Below, piece by piece: positions 1 to 9,099 of a stretch of 64,000 nt of DNA. Positions within the stretch are counted from its first letter, which is position 1. Every line of letters starts with the position of its first letter. The position numbers were made by a program, and so were the translations under genes. Source of the DNA: Desulfovibrio desulfuricans (lineage in GTDB: Bacteria; Desulfobacterota; Desulfovibrionia; Desulfovibrionales; Desulfovibrionaceae); NCBI RefSeq assembly GCF_004801255.1, contig NZ_CP036295.1, positions 2,504,001 to 2,568,000 of the forward strand, read 5' to 3'. Below the pieces are notes generated by a model that was not told the origin of the DNA, ran no database searches, and saw nothing but the letters and a program-made list of their open reading frames with translations.

Positions 1-2
1 CT

Positions 3-2369
3 ACCGGCAAGCGCTATGATCTGGCCAAGGCCAGCATCGACACCCTGCGTCAGGACGAAAAACGCTCGGGTCAGCGAGAACCGTGGGAAAACCTTGCTGC
101 CGAGTTCCGCGCCATCTATGATGCAGACCCCGGCTGGCCCAACCGTCCCGCAGCCCTGTTCCGCGCAGCGGAAAGCCTTGAGGAACTGGCGCGCCGCTCA
201 TTTGCCAAGGCAGACGCCAGAAAAGCTATCGAATGTTATGAGGCCGTTGCCCAACGCCATGCGGACAGCCGCCTTGCGGACGACGCACTGTTTCGCGCGG
301 CCAAACTGCGCGCTGCATGGCTCAAGGACGACAAGGGGGCGCTGGCCCTGCTTGAGCGCATCAAGAGCCAATACCCCAAGGGCGACATGCTTCAGGAGGC
401 GCTGGCACTGGAAAAGACACTTCAGGCCGCAGCCAATGGGCGCACAGCGCCTGAAGCGCGCCAGGTTGCCAGCACTGACGGTAAAGAGCCAAAGGACGAG
501 CTGGCCGCCAGATCCGCAGGCCAGGCGTCAACGGCCGCGCAGGCAAACGGCAACGCCGATACCGCTTCGATGCAGAAAGCAGCGCCGCCGCAGCCATTGC
601 CTCAGGCCGACCTGCTGCCGCGCTACCGCGAGGCCAAGGCCAAAATGGATGCCCTGCGCGCAGACAAGGTGCGCTCGTGCTGGCGGCAACCTTGGGAAGA
701 ACTGACCACGGAATTTCTGCGCATCTACATAAGCCGCAAAGACTGGGCGATCTCGCCGGGCGCGCTGTTTCGCGCGGCCTCAAGCCAGGAGGCCCTGTCC
801 GACTGCTCGCACCTGGCGGATGAATACCGTCAGGCCCGCGATCTTTACCTCAAACTGGCGCAGGAATTTCCCAAAAGCGCCCTCGCGGACGATTCGCTGC
901 TGCGCGCCGCCGCCATTGACGCCGACCACCTCAATCAACCGGGTGAGGCGCTCGAGCTGCTTGACGCCATCGCGGCCCTGTACTCCGGCGGCGACAAAAC
1001 CGCGGAAGCACAGACGCTCCGTAGCCGCCTCACTGGCGCACCCGCCAATGCATCCGCCGCAGACAAGCCCGTTGCCGCAGCGCCAGCTGCCAAGCCTGTC
1101 GTGCAGGCTCTCTCCTGGAATTCACTGAGCAAAAACAGTGTGGAAATCGTACTGGAGCTCAGCGCCCCTGCCCGCTTCACCGCCAAGCTCAACAATGCGG
1201 CAACAAGCGGCAAGGCGCGGACCGGGCCGACTTCACTGCAGGTAGCGCTGGAAAACGCCGCTGTGGAAAAAACCGTACGCAAAGGCGTGAGCATACGCGG
1301 CAGCCTCTTCAAAGGCATGAGCGTGAGCGACGGCAAGGCAGGCGAAGCGGTACTCCAGTTCAATTTTCAGGATGCCCGGCGGTTTGACACGCGTACAGAA
1401 TCAAATCCCTGCCGTATTATCCTGCGCGTAGCGAGCGGCACAACACTTCTGCCCCCTGTAAACAACGCCAAGGGCGGATTTGCCCAGGCGCAGCTCAGTG
1501 AATCGGGCCAGCCTGATGAATCGGGGCAGCCCGATGCGACGGCTCAGGCAGGGGCAACGGGGCAGGCTGCCGGTGTCGCCGCCAACAGCAGCACGCCCGC
1601 AGGACCGCCTTCGCCGCGTCTGGTGCGCGATATGGCCCGCCAGCTGGGCCTTACCGTACGCACGGTATTTATTGACGCCGGTCACGGCGGCCGCGACCCC
1701 GGCGCCAACCACAATGGAGTGCTAGAGCGCGCCATCTCCCTCGACGTGGCCCTGACCCTTGGCCGCCTGCTTGAAGCCAACGGCCTTGATGTGGTTTATA
1801 GCCGCACAGGCGACAAATCCGTTTCACTGCGCGAGCGTACGGTCATGGCCAATGCCGCTGGGGCCGACCTGTTTGTGTCCATCCATGTCAACGCCAATGA
1901 CGACGCCAGCGTACAGGGATTTGAAACCTACTACCTCGACATCGCCAGCAACCCTGACGCCGCCCGCCTGGCCACGCTTGAAAACGCCGACGGCGACCAC
2001 AAACTCGGCGACATGCAAAAAATGCTGGCCGACGTCATGCTTAACGCCAGGGTGGATGAATCGCGCCATCTGGCGCAGGACGTGCAGCGCATGGCGCAGT
2101 TCCGCTTTAAAAAGCGGCAGTTTGATATAAAGGACAACGGCATCAAGTCTGCACCGTTTATTGTCCTGCTCGGTGCGCAAATGCCTGCGGTGCTTATTGA
2201 AATTGGTTACTGCACTAATAAGGAAGAAGCAGCCCGTCTGCTCACGCCCAAATACCGCATGACTCTGGCCGAGGGGATGGCCGAGGGCATCCTGGCCTAC
2301 AAGGACAAGCTTCTCAAGCGCCGCACGGTCCAGAATTCCTTGACGCAAGAAGGCGCTGGTGCTATGTGA
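3..2369 (+). CDS. N-acetylmuramoyl-L-alanine amidase (Amidase_3) with AMIN domain, 5' end outside window
   Basis: Periplasmic zinc amidase that cleaves the bond between N-acetylmuramic acid and the stem peptide, needed for cell separation and wall turnover. The frame is open from base 3, so the true start and any signal peptide lie upstream. The N-terminal half has two related helical TPR-like modules of about 60 residues, each with a PWE.L..EF..IY core followed by ALFRAA. An AMIN-like domain follows (about 1100-1440). The C-terminal catalytic domain has the expected zinc ligands: His in DAGHGG, Glu in LERA and His in SIHVNAN, plus the catalytic Glu in EIGY. The frame ends at TGA 2367-2369. 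Family assignment is firm; the exact AmiA/B/C subtype is not. Confidence 0.93.
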   Translation, partial: TGKRYDLAKASIDTLRQDEKRSGQREPWENLAAEFRAIYDADPGWPNRPAALFRAAESLEELARRSFAKADARKAIECYEAVAQRHADSRLADDALFRAAKLRAAWLKDDKGALALLERIKSQYPKGDMLQEALALEKTLQAAANGRTAPEARQVASTDGKEPKDELAARSAGQASTAAQANGNADTASMQKAAPPQPLPQADLLPRYREAKAKMDALRADKVRSCWRQPWEELTTEFLRIYISRKDWAISPGALFRAASSQEALSDCSHLADEYRQARDLYLKLAQEFPKSALADDSLLRAAAIDADHLNQPGEALELLDAIAALYSGGDKTAEAQTLRSRLTGAPANASAADKPVAAAPAAKPVVQALSWNSLSKNSVEIVLELSAPARFTAKLNNAATSGKARTGPTSLQVALENAAVEKTVRKGVSIRGSLFKGMSVSDGKAGEAVLQFNFQDARRFDTRTESNPCRIILRVASGTTLLPPVNNAKGGFAQAQLSESGQPDESGQPDATAQAGATGQAAGVAANSSTPAGPPSPRLVRDMARQLGLTVRTVFIDAGHGGRDPGANHNGVLERAISLDVALTLGRLLEANGLDVVYSRTGDKSVSLRERTVMANAAGADLFVSIHVNANDDASVQGFETYYLDIASNPDAARLATLENADGDHKLGDMQKMLADVMLNARVDESRHLAQDVQRMAQFRFKKRQFDIKDNGIKSAPFIVLLGAQMPAVLIEIGYCTNKEEAARLLTPKYRMTLAEGMAEGILAYKDKLLKRRTVQNSLTQEGAGAM

Positions 2370-2569
2370 GGCAAGTAATTTCAACTATGTGTTTTTGGCC
2401 TGTACCATAGCAAATAACTGTTTTTTACTGCACCTCAGATAGTTATGGCTGTTTTGCAAAATGTAGTACATAGTTGCGGACAGCAGAGGCATCTTCTCTT
2501 ACGGCGCGCGGCTCAGCCCAGTTCCGCAAGGACGACATAACAAATCAGCATTGGGGAAGGAGAACTTTC

Positions 2570-3118
2570 ATGCGCAAGGTTTTGATGACGGCTGTTGCGG
2601 TTGGCATGCTGCTTGCCGGACAAGTCTGTGCTGCTGACGGCAGCGCCGTGCCTGCAGCCAAGATCGGTGTTGTTGACATGCAGACGGTGGCTACGCAGAG
2701 CATCCCTGCCCAGGCCGCCAAAACAACAATGGAAAACAAGTTCGGCAATGAACGCAACGAACTTGAAAAGCAGGGCGAAGCGCTGAAAAAGAAAGCCGAA
2801 GCTCTGAAAAACCCCAAGGCCAGCGAAGAAAAGAAGCTGGACTTCATCCGTTCCAAGCAGGATCTGGACCAGAAGACACGCAACTTCCTGCGCAAGGTTG
2901 AACAGGAAGAAGTGAAGCTTCGCCAAGACATGGTTACCCTTGTCTTCAGCGCTACCTACGAAGTTGCCCGCGCCAAGGGCTTCAACTTTGTGGTGGACGT
3001 CACTGCTGGCGGCGTGCTGTATGCCGACCAGTCCATGGATCTGACCCAGGACGTGCTGACCGAAGTCAACAAGATCTACAAAGACAAATCCAAGGACGAC
3101 AAGGGCGCCAAGAAGTAA
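2570..3118 (+). CDS. OmpH/Skp-family periplasmic chaperone
   Basis: Periplasmic holdase that keeps outer-membrane beta-barrel proteins soluble before BAM-mediated insertion. The ATG at 2570 is preceded by a good ribosome-binding site (AAGGAG, 2557-2562) and starts a 182-residue protein with a classical signal peptide ending near VCAAD. The mature part begins with the family's KIGVVDMQ strand, followed by a long charged coiled coil (about residues 50-125) rich in Lys and Glu, and a C-terminal strand region. A longer in-frame start exists upstream but lacks a ribosome-binding site and would bury the signal peptide. It sits between the amidase and fabZ, a usual outer-membrane biogenesis setting. 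Confidence 0.9.
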   Translation: MRKVLMTAVAVGMLLAGQVCAADGSAVPAAKIGVVDMQTVATQSIPAQAAKTTMENKFGNERNELEKQGEALKKKAEALKNPKASEEKKLDFIRSKQDLDQKTRNFLRKVEQEEVKLRQDMVTLVFSATYEVARAKGFNFVVDVTAGGVLYADQSMDLTQDVLTEVNKIYKDKSKDDKGAKK

Positions 3119-3142
3119 CCCCCCCTGCCGTTTACTGTTCTG

Positions 3143-3177
3143 GCCTCTCAACCCGGAAGGGGCGAGAGGCTTTTTTT
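3143..3177 (+). terminator. Rho-independent terminator after the Skp-like gene
   Basis: GCCTCTC pairs with GAGAGGC and is followed directly by seven T residues. Confidence 0.85.
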
Positions 3178-3221
3178 ATGCTGCCTGCGGGCGGCAAAGC
3201 ACAATACATTCAGGAGGCCCC

Positions 3222-3689
3222 ATGCAGGATACCACCCCCCAGAACTTGAGCATGGACATACAGCGCATTTTGCGGCTGCTGCCCCACCGCTATCCTTTTT
3301 TGTTGGTGGACAGGGTGGTGGAATGCGTTTCAGGCTCTCATATCCGGGCCTACAAAAATGTTACCTTTAACGAACCTTTTTTTCAGGGGCATTTTCCCGG
3401 TGCGCCCATCATGCCCGGCGTGCTCATTCTGGAGGCTCTGGCCCAGACAGGCGGTCTGCTGGCCGTTTCGGGCATGGAGAGCCTTGACGACAAGCTCTTT
3501 TTGTTTACCGGCCTTGACGGCGTAAAATTCCGTCGGCAGGTGACGCCGGGCGACAGGCTTGATCTTGAATGCAGCAACCTGCGCATGAAGCTCAAACTTT
3601 GCAAGATGGACGCCCGTGCCTATGTGGACGGCAAGCTGGCAGCCGAAGCCCAGATTACCGCCGCCATCGGCGACAGGCCCAAGAGCTAG
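3222..3689 (+). CDS. fabZ: 3-hydroxyacyl-[acyl-carrier-protein] dehydratase FabZ
   Basis: Dehydrates (3R)-hydroxyacyl-ACP to trans-2-enoyl-ACP in type II fatty acid synthesis, in the cytoplasm. The 155-residue hot-dog-fold protein matches the usual FabZ length. The catalytic pair is visible: His57 in GHFPG and Glu71 in ILEALAQ. The N-terminal LLPHRYPFLLVDR signature is also present. The ATG at 3222 has an AGGAGG site just upstream; a second in-frame ATG at 3252 would still keep the conserved domain. Terminators on both sides suggest a single-gene unit, or readthrough from the Skp-like gene. Confidence 0.96.
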   Translation: MQDTTPQNLSMDIQRILRLLPHRYPFLLVDRVVECVSGSHIRAYKNVTFNEPFFQGHFPGAPIMPGVLILEALAQTGGLLAVSGMESLDDKLFLFTGLDGVKFRRQVTPGDRLDLECSNLRMKLKLCKMDARAYVDGKLAAEAQITAAIGDRPKS

Positions 3690-3710
3690 CGCGGCACGCG
3701 ACATCTCGCC

Positions 3711-3748
3711 AAAAGGGGAAGGGATTACAACAATCCCTTCCCCTTTTT
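3711..3748 (+). terminator. Terminator after fabZ
   Basis: A long perfect stem of AAAGGGGAAGGGATT and its complement, separated by ACAAC and ending in a T run. Confidence 0.85.
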
Positions 3749-3899
3749 ATTGGCCTGTCCTGCGGACTGACAAAATTTATCGGCCATCTCGCACGATGGC
3801 AGGCTCTGACGGCGGCACTCCCGCAGCGTGGCGAAACAGGGCTGACGATGCGGCTAGCCCCTGGAGTTCTGCGGCGGACGTTAACGCTGCAGCAGCACC

Positions 3900-5042
3900 C
3901 TAAAAAAGCCCAAGGCTGTGCAGGGCGTCTGCCACATCTTCCACCGGCAGCGAGTCAAGGCACGGCGTGAACGGCCTTGGGTATTCAAAGCCCAGATTCA
4001 GGTAGGCGTACGGCCCCTTGTGGGGCAAAAGCGCACGCACGTGCCGCCCCACCGGTCCCCAGCGCAAGGGGTTGGTCGGCCCGTGCAGGCCCACGGTGGG
4101 TGCGCCCGCAATGGAGGCCAGATGCATGGTGCCCGTGTTTACCGACACCACGGCCGAGGCGCGGCTGAACAGCCATGCCAGCCCCTGCAGCGAGGTTCTG
4201 CCTGCCAGCGAAACAGCGGGGCACTGGGGATGCGCCTGCAAAAAGGCGTTGTTGCGCTGAGCGTCGGCCGCCGCCCCCGTCAGATACACCTCAAAGCCCT
4301 CTGCGCTCAACATGCGCGCCAGCGCATCCCAATTATCGGCGGGCCATTCCTTGAGCCATGCATGGGCCCCGGAGGGCCACATATGCAAAAAAATCCGTCG
4401 CGGCAGCGCATCGCCCACCTCGCCCGTGGGTTCCAGCCTGCCGCACAGCTCGGCGGGCAGATCGTCGGGCGGCGATTGCGGCATCAACAGACGCGGCGCG
4501 CCCAACAGACCGGGGTACAGCGCCCGGCCAAGCTCCAGAAAGTTCTCCACCTCGTGCCTGTCGTTGCGGTGCTCAACCTTGCAAGAGTACCCAAAGGCGC
4601 GGTGCTGCCCGCAGGTGTCAAACCCTACCGTTGTACGCGCATTGGAAAAATTGCACAGCACCGCCCCAAGGCGCGCCCACTGGGTGCTGTCAAAGAGCAC
4701 GTCAAGCCGCTGATCGCGCAGCCACGCGGCCATGGAAGAGACATCGGTCACGGCAAAGGCCGCGCTGCTGTCTATGCCGGGGATCAGACGGACTGTGGCG
4801 GCATTGGCCCGCGATGTCAGCAGAACAAACCGCGCCTGAGGCAAGCGCTCGCGCAGGGCGGTAATCAGCGCGGAGAACAGCAACAGGTCGCCAATGGCGC
4901 CCAGACAGATAAAACCCACTCGTTGCGGCTCGGCAATGGGCGCAGCACCTCTGCCCAGACGCAAAACAGAACTGCAGGCCGCCAGCGGAATACCGGCGTA
5001 CCTGTCAAGCCAGCGGTTAAAACTGTTGCCGCGTTCGCCCAT
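3900..5042 (-). CDS. Glycosyltransferase family 9 (heptosyltransferase-like)
   Basis: Predicted to transfer a heptose or related sugar onto lipopolysaccharide or another surface glycan. The protein has the GT-B layout of ADP-heptose:LPS heptosyltransferases: an N-terminal GAIGDLLLFSALITALR segment and a C-terminal nucleotide-sugar half with SLAGRTSL, VSVNTGTMHLASIAG and GLHGPTNPLRWGP. A longer start at 5108 exists, but the ATG at 5042 overlaps the upstream stop codon as TGATG and has a GGAG site, so I use it (380 residues). It is translationally coupled to the upstream sugar transferase, which fits a surface-polysaccharide operon. The acceptor cannot be read from sequence. Confidence 0.88.
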   Translation of the reverse strand: MGERGNSFNRWLDRYAGIPLAACSSVLRLGRGAAPIAEPQRVGFICLGAIGDLLLFSALITALRERLPQARFVLLTSRANAATVRLIPGIDSSAAFAVTDVSSMAAWLRDQRLDVLFDSTQWARLGAVLCNFSNARTTVGFDTCGQHRAFGYSCKVEHRNDRHEVENFLELGRALYPGLLGAPRLLMPQSPPDDLPAELCGRLEPTGEVGDALPRRIFLHMWPSGAHAWLKEWPADNWDALARMLSAEGFEVYLTGAAADAQRNNAFLQAHPQCPAVSLAGRTSLQGLAWLFSRASAVVSVNTGTMHLASIAGAPTVGLHGPTNPLRWGPVGRHVRALLPHKGPYAYLNLGFEYPRPFTPCLDSLPVEDVADALHSLGLF

Positions 5043-6442
5043 CAGTACGCTCCGTACCCCGTTATAACCACGGGAACAGTCTTGGCGAGGATCCACAGAT
5101 CCATCCACACAGACCAGTTGTTGATGTAATAGTGGTCAAAGGCCACGCGTTCGGCATAGGTGGTGTTGTTGCGGCCCGATATCTGCCACAGGCCGGTCAG
5201 ACCGGGGCGGACCATGCAGTATTCTTCAAATACTGGGCCATATTTTTCAATTTCTTTGGCCACAATGGGGCGGGGGCCGACCAGGCTCATGTCGCCGACA
5301 ACCACATTGAGCAGCTGCGGCAGCTCGTCCAGGCTCACCTTGCGCAAAAAACGCCCCACGCGCGTAATTCTCGGGTCGTGCTTGAGCTTGTGATCCCTCT
5401 TCCATTCGGCCTGCAACTCAGGGTTGCGCTCAAGCATTTCCTTGAGCACCACATCGGCCTTGTCCACCATGGTGCGAAACTTGAAAATCCTTATTTCACT
5501 GCCGTTGCATCCTATGCGGCGCTGGCGGTAAAATACCGGTCCCCGGCTGTCAAGACGAATGGCCAGAGCCAGCAGCAGGCCCAGGGGCACCAGTACCACG
5601 CCGCCCATGGCGCAAAGCAGCACGTCCATGAGCCGCTTGACCAGCAGACGGCGCTTGTCGCGCAGGTTTTGCCGCACCTGCAGCCCCACGGCAGCGCCAA
5701 GATCGCGAGGCGTCAGCCAATGGGCGCGAAAGCCATCGTTGAACGAGGGCACAACAAGGATGCGCTCAAAAAAGCGGCTGGCTTCGGTAATATAGTCAAG
5801 GCTCTGCCCTTGATCCGCCTTTTGCAGAATCATGGCCATTGCCTTGGGGTTTGCCGCCGCGACCGTGGCAAACAGTGCGCGCACGGCGTCGGTGCTTGTG
5901 GGCAGGGGATATATGGAAACAGGGTGCAGGCCGCGTTCAGGCCTGCGTTTGAGGTAGCGCCAAAAGTCGCGTCCGGCGTTGCCGCTGTCAAAAATAATCA
6001 GTGGCCGCCCCCACCAGCGGCGGCGCATATACAACCGGCGGCACAGGCTGCGCGTAATGGGCAGCACAAACACTGTGGCCGCCCAGCTGCCCGCAATGAC
6101 AATGCGGGAATAGGCGTCGCCGGTTTTAGAAAGAAACAGCACGGCCAGAATTATGCCGTACATGAGGCTTGTCAGCTGAAACAGGGCCTTGAGCTCGCGG
6201 TGCGGCGGCAGGCTGATGGTCTGGTAAAGCCCAAGACCGGCAGCCATGACTGGCCCGATGAGCAGCAGGGGCAAAGCCCAATGGTATAATGCGGGATCCA
6301 CATTGCCAAATGCGGCCCGCACCAAAAAGACCGCCATGGCCGTACCAATGATGGCCATAAGGTCAAAAATGCACAGCAGGGTTTTTTGCGGAGAAAGGCC
6401 GCAAAGCAAAAGCGCCCTGACCCAAATGGGATATTGTTTCAT
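5042..6442 (-). CDS. Polyprenyl-phosphate sugar-1-phosphate transferase (WbaP-like)
   Basis: Starts a surface polysaccharide repeat unit by moving a sugar-1-phosphate from UDP-sugar to undecaprenyl phosphate in the inner membrane. The 466-residue protein has four hydrophobic segments in the first 140 residues, a soluble middle domain ([14 protein letters not shown] region), a reentrant helix with [13 protein letters not shown], and the conserved C-terminal transferase domain ([33 protein letters not shown]). This is full WbaP/EPS glycosyltransferase architecture and length. The ATG at 6442 lacks a strong ribosome-binding site. A TTG at 6553 would add 37 residues that look non-conserved. Confidence 0.9.
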   Translation of the reverse strand: MKQYPIWVRALLLCGLSPQKTLLCIFDLMAIIGTAMAVFLVRAAFGNVDPALYHWALPLLLIGPVMAAGLGLYQTISLPPHRELKALFQLTSLMYGIILAVLFLSKTGDAYSRIVIAGSWAATVFVLPITRSLCRRLYMRRRWWGRPLIIFDSGNAGRDFWRYLKRRPERGLHPVSIYPLPTSTDAVRALFATVAAANPKAMAMILQKADQGQSLDYITEASRFFERILVVPSFNDGFRAHWLTPRDLGAAVGLQVRQNLRDKRRLLVKRLMDVLLCAMGGVVLVPLGLLLALAIRLDSRGPVFYRQRRIGCNGSEIRIFKFRTMVDKADVVLKEMLERNPELQAEWKRDHKLKHDPRITRVGRFLRKVSLDELPQLLNVVVGDMSLVGPRPIVAKEIEKYGPVFEEYCMVRPGLTGLWQISGRNNTTYAERVAFDHYYINNWSVWMDLWILAKTVPVVITGYGAY

Positions 6443-6818
6443 GCGAGGTGGCGCTGTGCCGTTGTATCCGACACTACGTTTGTGCGCGGTTGCCGCGTCG
6501 TTGAAAAAGAAGCTCACATTCAAACGCGGTGATGTTATGCTCTTTCTTCGCAAAGCACAAGAATTGCCCCTTGCGTGTGGACATTTACCCCTGCGCTGCC
6601 GCGCCCTGCGACGCGGCTTACGCCTTGTGGTTTACACTGAGCTTACGAAAGGCTTACGCCTTGCGTCGCAATCTTCCTTCTGTTACAGAAAGACTTTGTT
6701 TTCAGTGGCCGCACGGCGACAACCCTGTTGTCACGCCGTGCAGGGATGCGCAGCAGTCGCCCCGGGGCGGCCGCGTGGGCGCATGTCCGTCCTGTCATTT
6801 CCGAGGGGGAAATTGAAC
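6443..6818. promoter_or_regulatory. Divergent intergenic region with direct repeats
   Basis: 376 bp between the divergently transcribed sugar transferase and the amino acid ABC operon. It holds no convincing gene. A 13-bp direct repeat (GGCTTACGCCTTG) occurs at 6615 and 6651, and a third GCTTACG lies at 6641. These may be regulator sites; the function is unknown. Confidence 0.3.
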
Positions 6819-7562
6819 ATGAAAAAGCTTTTCGTCTGCGCCCTGCTGGCCACCGTGCTGGCTGCCGTACCCGCATTTGCCAAAAAGGCCTATGTCAACG
6901 GCATCGATCCCGACTATCCTCCCTTCGCCTATGTTGACGAAAAGACCGGCCAGCCTGCCGGGTTTGACGTCGATTCCATGAACTGGATAGCCAAGACCAT
7001 GGGATTTGAAGTGGTTCACAAGCCCATGGCGTGGGACGGCATCATCCCCGCCCTGCTCGCCAAGCAGATCGACATGGTCGACTCCGGCATGAGCATTACC
7101 CCTGAGCGCGCCAAAGTCGTACAGTTTTCCAACCCCTACTGGACGGTTTCGCGCGTGTTTGTCGTGCCCGCCGATTCCAAGCTGACCCCTGCCGACATCC
7201 TGAGCAAAAAGATCCAGCTCGGCGTGCAGCGCGGCACCTCTGAAGCCAACGACATCAAGAAAGAGCAGGAAGAAAAAAAGTATCCCTTTGAACTGCGCTT
7301 TTACGAATCCTCGCCCCTGGCTGTGGAAGACCTGCTGAACGGCCGCATTCAGGCTGCCCTGATGGACGAGCTGCCCGCCAACAACGCCATTGAAAATGGC
7401 CGCGCCGTCAAAAAGGCCGGCACCCACGGCGATCCCGACAACTTTGGCGTCGCCATGCGCAAAGAAGACAAGGAACTGCAGAAGCTGATCAACGAAGGCT
7501 ATAAAAAGCTTATCGCCGATCCGTACTGGAAAGAACTGCAGAAGAAATACCTGAGCAAGTAA
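6819..7562 (+). CDS. Polar amino acid ABC transporter substrate-binding protein
   Basis: Periplasmic family-3 solute-binding protein that captures an amino acid for the membrane permeases encoded next to it. The 247-residue protein opens with a signal peptide (cleavage after AFA) and shows the family pattern: DPDYPPFAYVDEKTG, GFDVDSMNWIAK, a WDGIIPALLAKQIDM substrate-pocket segment, SITPERAKVVQFSNPY, and a C-terminal YKKLIADPYWKELQKKY helix. The ATG at 6819 follows a GAGGGGG site. It is first in a binding protein-permease-ATPase-permease cluster; the ligand cannot be deduced. A hairpin right after the gene could raise its mRNA level over the permease genes. Confidence 0.93.
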   Translation: MKKLFVCALLATVLAAVPAFAKKAYVNGIDPDYPPFAYVDEKTGQPAGFDVDSMNWIAKTMGFEVVHKPMAWDGIIPALLAKQIDMVDSGMSITPERAKVVQFSNPYWTVSRVFVVPADSKLTPADILSKKIQLGVQRGTSEANDIKKEQEEKKYPFELRFYESSPLAVEDLLNGRIQAALMDELPANNAIENGRAVKKAGTHGDPDNFGVAMRKEDKELQKLINEGYKKLIADPYWKELQKKYLSK

Positions 7563-7586
7563 CGGGCGTTCCAGCGTCCACACGTC

Positions 7587-7622
7587 AAGCGCGAACCGCC
7601 TGAATCCGGACGGTTCGCGCTT
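7587..7622 (+). promoter_or_regulatory. Intercistronic hairpin after the binding-protein gene
   Basis: A 12-bp perfect stem (AAGCGCGAACCG with its complement) with no T tract. It fits an mRNA-stabilising or partial attenuation hairpin that favours the binding protein over the downstream genes. Confidence 0.55.
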
Positions 7623-7645
7623 GCGCGGAAAAGGCCCCTCCATTC

Positions 7646-8338
7646 ATGAATTCTCTGCTAGTGGTATACAACGCCCTGCCCTCCATGCTGTCCGGCAGCC
7701 TGGTAACTGTGGGCAACGTCACCCTTTCGCTGACCATGGGTCTGCTGCTGGGCGTGCCCATGGCTGTGGCCCAGGTTTACGGCGGGCCATGGCTGCGGCG
7801 TCTGGTCGCGTTGTATGTGTGGTTTTTCAGGGGCGTGCCCATCCTGGTATTGCTGTTTCTTTGCTACGGCCTGTTTATCAGCATAGGCGTGTCCATTGAT
7901 CCGTTTTTTATCTGCTGCATAGTCTTGGGCAGCACCAGCACGGCCTACCAGTCGCAAATTTTTAGGGGCTCCATCGAAAGCCTGCCCCACGGCCAGCTCA
8001 ATGCCGCGCGCGCCCTTGGCATGCGCGAAAGCACCGGCATCTGCGCCATTATTCTGCCGCAGGCCCTGCGGCTCTCCATACCCGGCTGGGCCAACGAATT
8101 TTCCATTCTGCTCAAGGATTCGGCCATCTGCTTTGTGCTCGGCACCCAAGACATCATGGCCCGCACTTCGTTTGTGGCTGCCAGAACTCACGAGCATCTG
8201 GCCCTGTACGCCACGGCGGGCGTGCTGTATTTTGTGCTGACGCTGGCGGTGCTCAAGCTGTTGCGCCGCCTGGAACAAAAAGTCCATGTGCCCGGCTATT
8301 CTTCAGGAATCGGCATGGAAGGCATGGGTATGGGATAA
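7646..8338 (+). CDS. Amino acid ABC transporter permease (HisM/GlnP family)
   Basis: Inner-membrane permease of the importer. The 230-residue protein has about five hydrophobic segments and the EAA-loop region (GSIESLPHGQLNAARALGMR) that docks the ATPase, followed by the family's LPQALRLSIPGWANEF. The start ATG at 7646 is 83 bp after the binding-protein gene, and the stop is 2 bp before the ATPase gene. It differs from the second permease of the cluster, so the channel is probably a heterodimer. Confidence 0.92.
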   Translation: MNSLLVVYNALPSMLSGSLVTVGNVTLSLTMGLLLGVPMAVAQVYGGPWLRRLVALYVWFFRGVPILVLLFLCYGLFISIGVSIDPFFICCIVLGSTSTAYQSQIFRGSIESLPHGQLNAARALGMRESTGICAIILPQALRLSIPGWANEFSILLKDSAICFVLGTQDIMARTSFVAARTHEHLALYATAGVLYFVLTLAVLKLLRRLEQKVHVPGYSSGIGMEGMGMG

Positions 8339-8340
8339 GC

Positions 8341-9099
8341 ATGAGCGTTGACCAACAAGCGGTATTGCAGGTTAAAGGCATTTCCAAAATGCTGGGCGGC
8401 AAGCCCATACTGGATAATTGCAGCCTGACGGTTAACCGGGGGGAACTCAAGGTCCTCATCGGGCCTTCCGGCGCGGGCAAAAGCACGCTGTTGCAGTGCA
8501 TCAACTGCCTTATTCCCCCCGACACCGGCGAGATTTACCTTGAAGGCCAGATGCTTGACCGGGCCGACAGGGGCGCGTTGTGCGCCTTTCGCGCTCAGGT
8601 GGGCATGATTTTTCAGGATTTTAATCTCTTTGACCACCTCACCGCAGTGGAAAACGTGGCTATTGCCCTGCGCAAGGTACGCGGCATGTCCGCAGCCGAC
8701 GCGCGCGCCCGCGCGCAGGAAGAACTGGCCCGCGTCGGTCTTGCCCGGCGCGCCACCCTGTACCCGGCGCAGCTCTCCGGCGGGCAAAAGCAGCGCGTGG
8801 CCATGGCCCGCGCCCTGGCCATGGACCCCAAGGTCATACTGCTCGACGAACCTACCTCGGCCCTTGATCCCGAGCTTGTGGGCGAGGTGCTGGCCGTTAT
8901 CCGCGACCTTGCCAGCGGCGGCATGACCATGGTTATGGCCACCCACCAGATGGATTTTGCCAGGGCCCTTGCCACGGAAATCATTTTTATGGAGCACGGC
9001 AAGCTCATCGAGCAGGGTTCGCCAGCCGTTTTGCTGGCCGAAGGTTCAAACACCCGTACCCGCGACTTCTGCCAGCGCCTGCTGGAGATGGGGGCTTAA
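8341..9099 (+). CDS. Amino acid ABC transporter ATP-binding protein (GlnQ/HisP family)
   Basis: ATPase that powers the importer on the cytoplasmic face. The 252-residue protein shows Walker A GPSGAGKST, Q-loop GMIFQDFNLFDHLT, ABC signature LSGGQKQRVAMARALA, Walker B VILLDEPTSALDPE and the switch His in MATHQMDFA, all in family-standard positions. It lies between the two permease genes, with 2 bp to the first and none to the second, so the three are clearly cotranscribed. Confidence 0.95.
   Translation: MSVDQQAVLQVKGISKMLGGKPILDNCSLTVNRGELKVLIGPSGAGKSTLLQCINCLIPPDTGEIYLEGQMLDRADRGALCAFRAQVGMIFQDFNLFDHLTAVENVAIALRKVRGMSAADARARAQEELARVGLARRATLYPAQLSGGQKQRVAMARALAMDPKVILLDEPTSALDPELVGEVLAVIRDLASGGMTMVMATHQMDFARALATEIIFMEHGKLIEQGSPAVLLAEGSNTRTRDFCQRLLEMGA

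Noticed and set aside
6440..6553. Longer sugar transferase from TTG 6553
   Set aside because: The extra 37 residues have no family resemblance. The FFFNDAA stretch looked like a translated adapter artefact, but the DNA does not match one. ATG 6442 gives the usual WbaP length.
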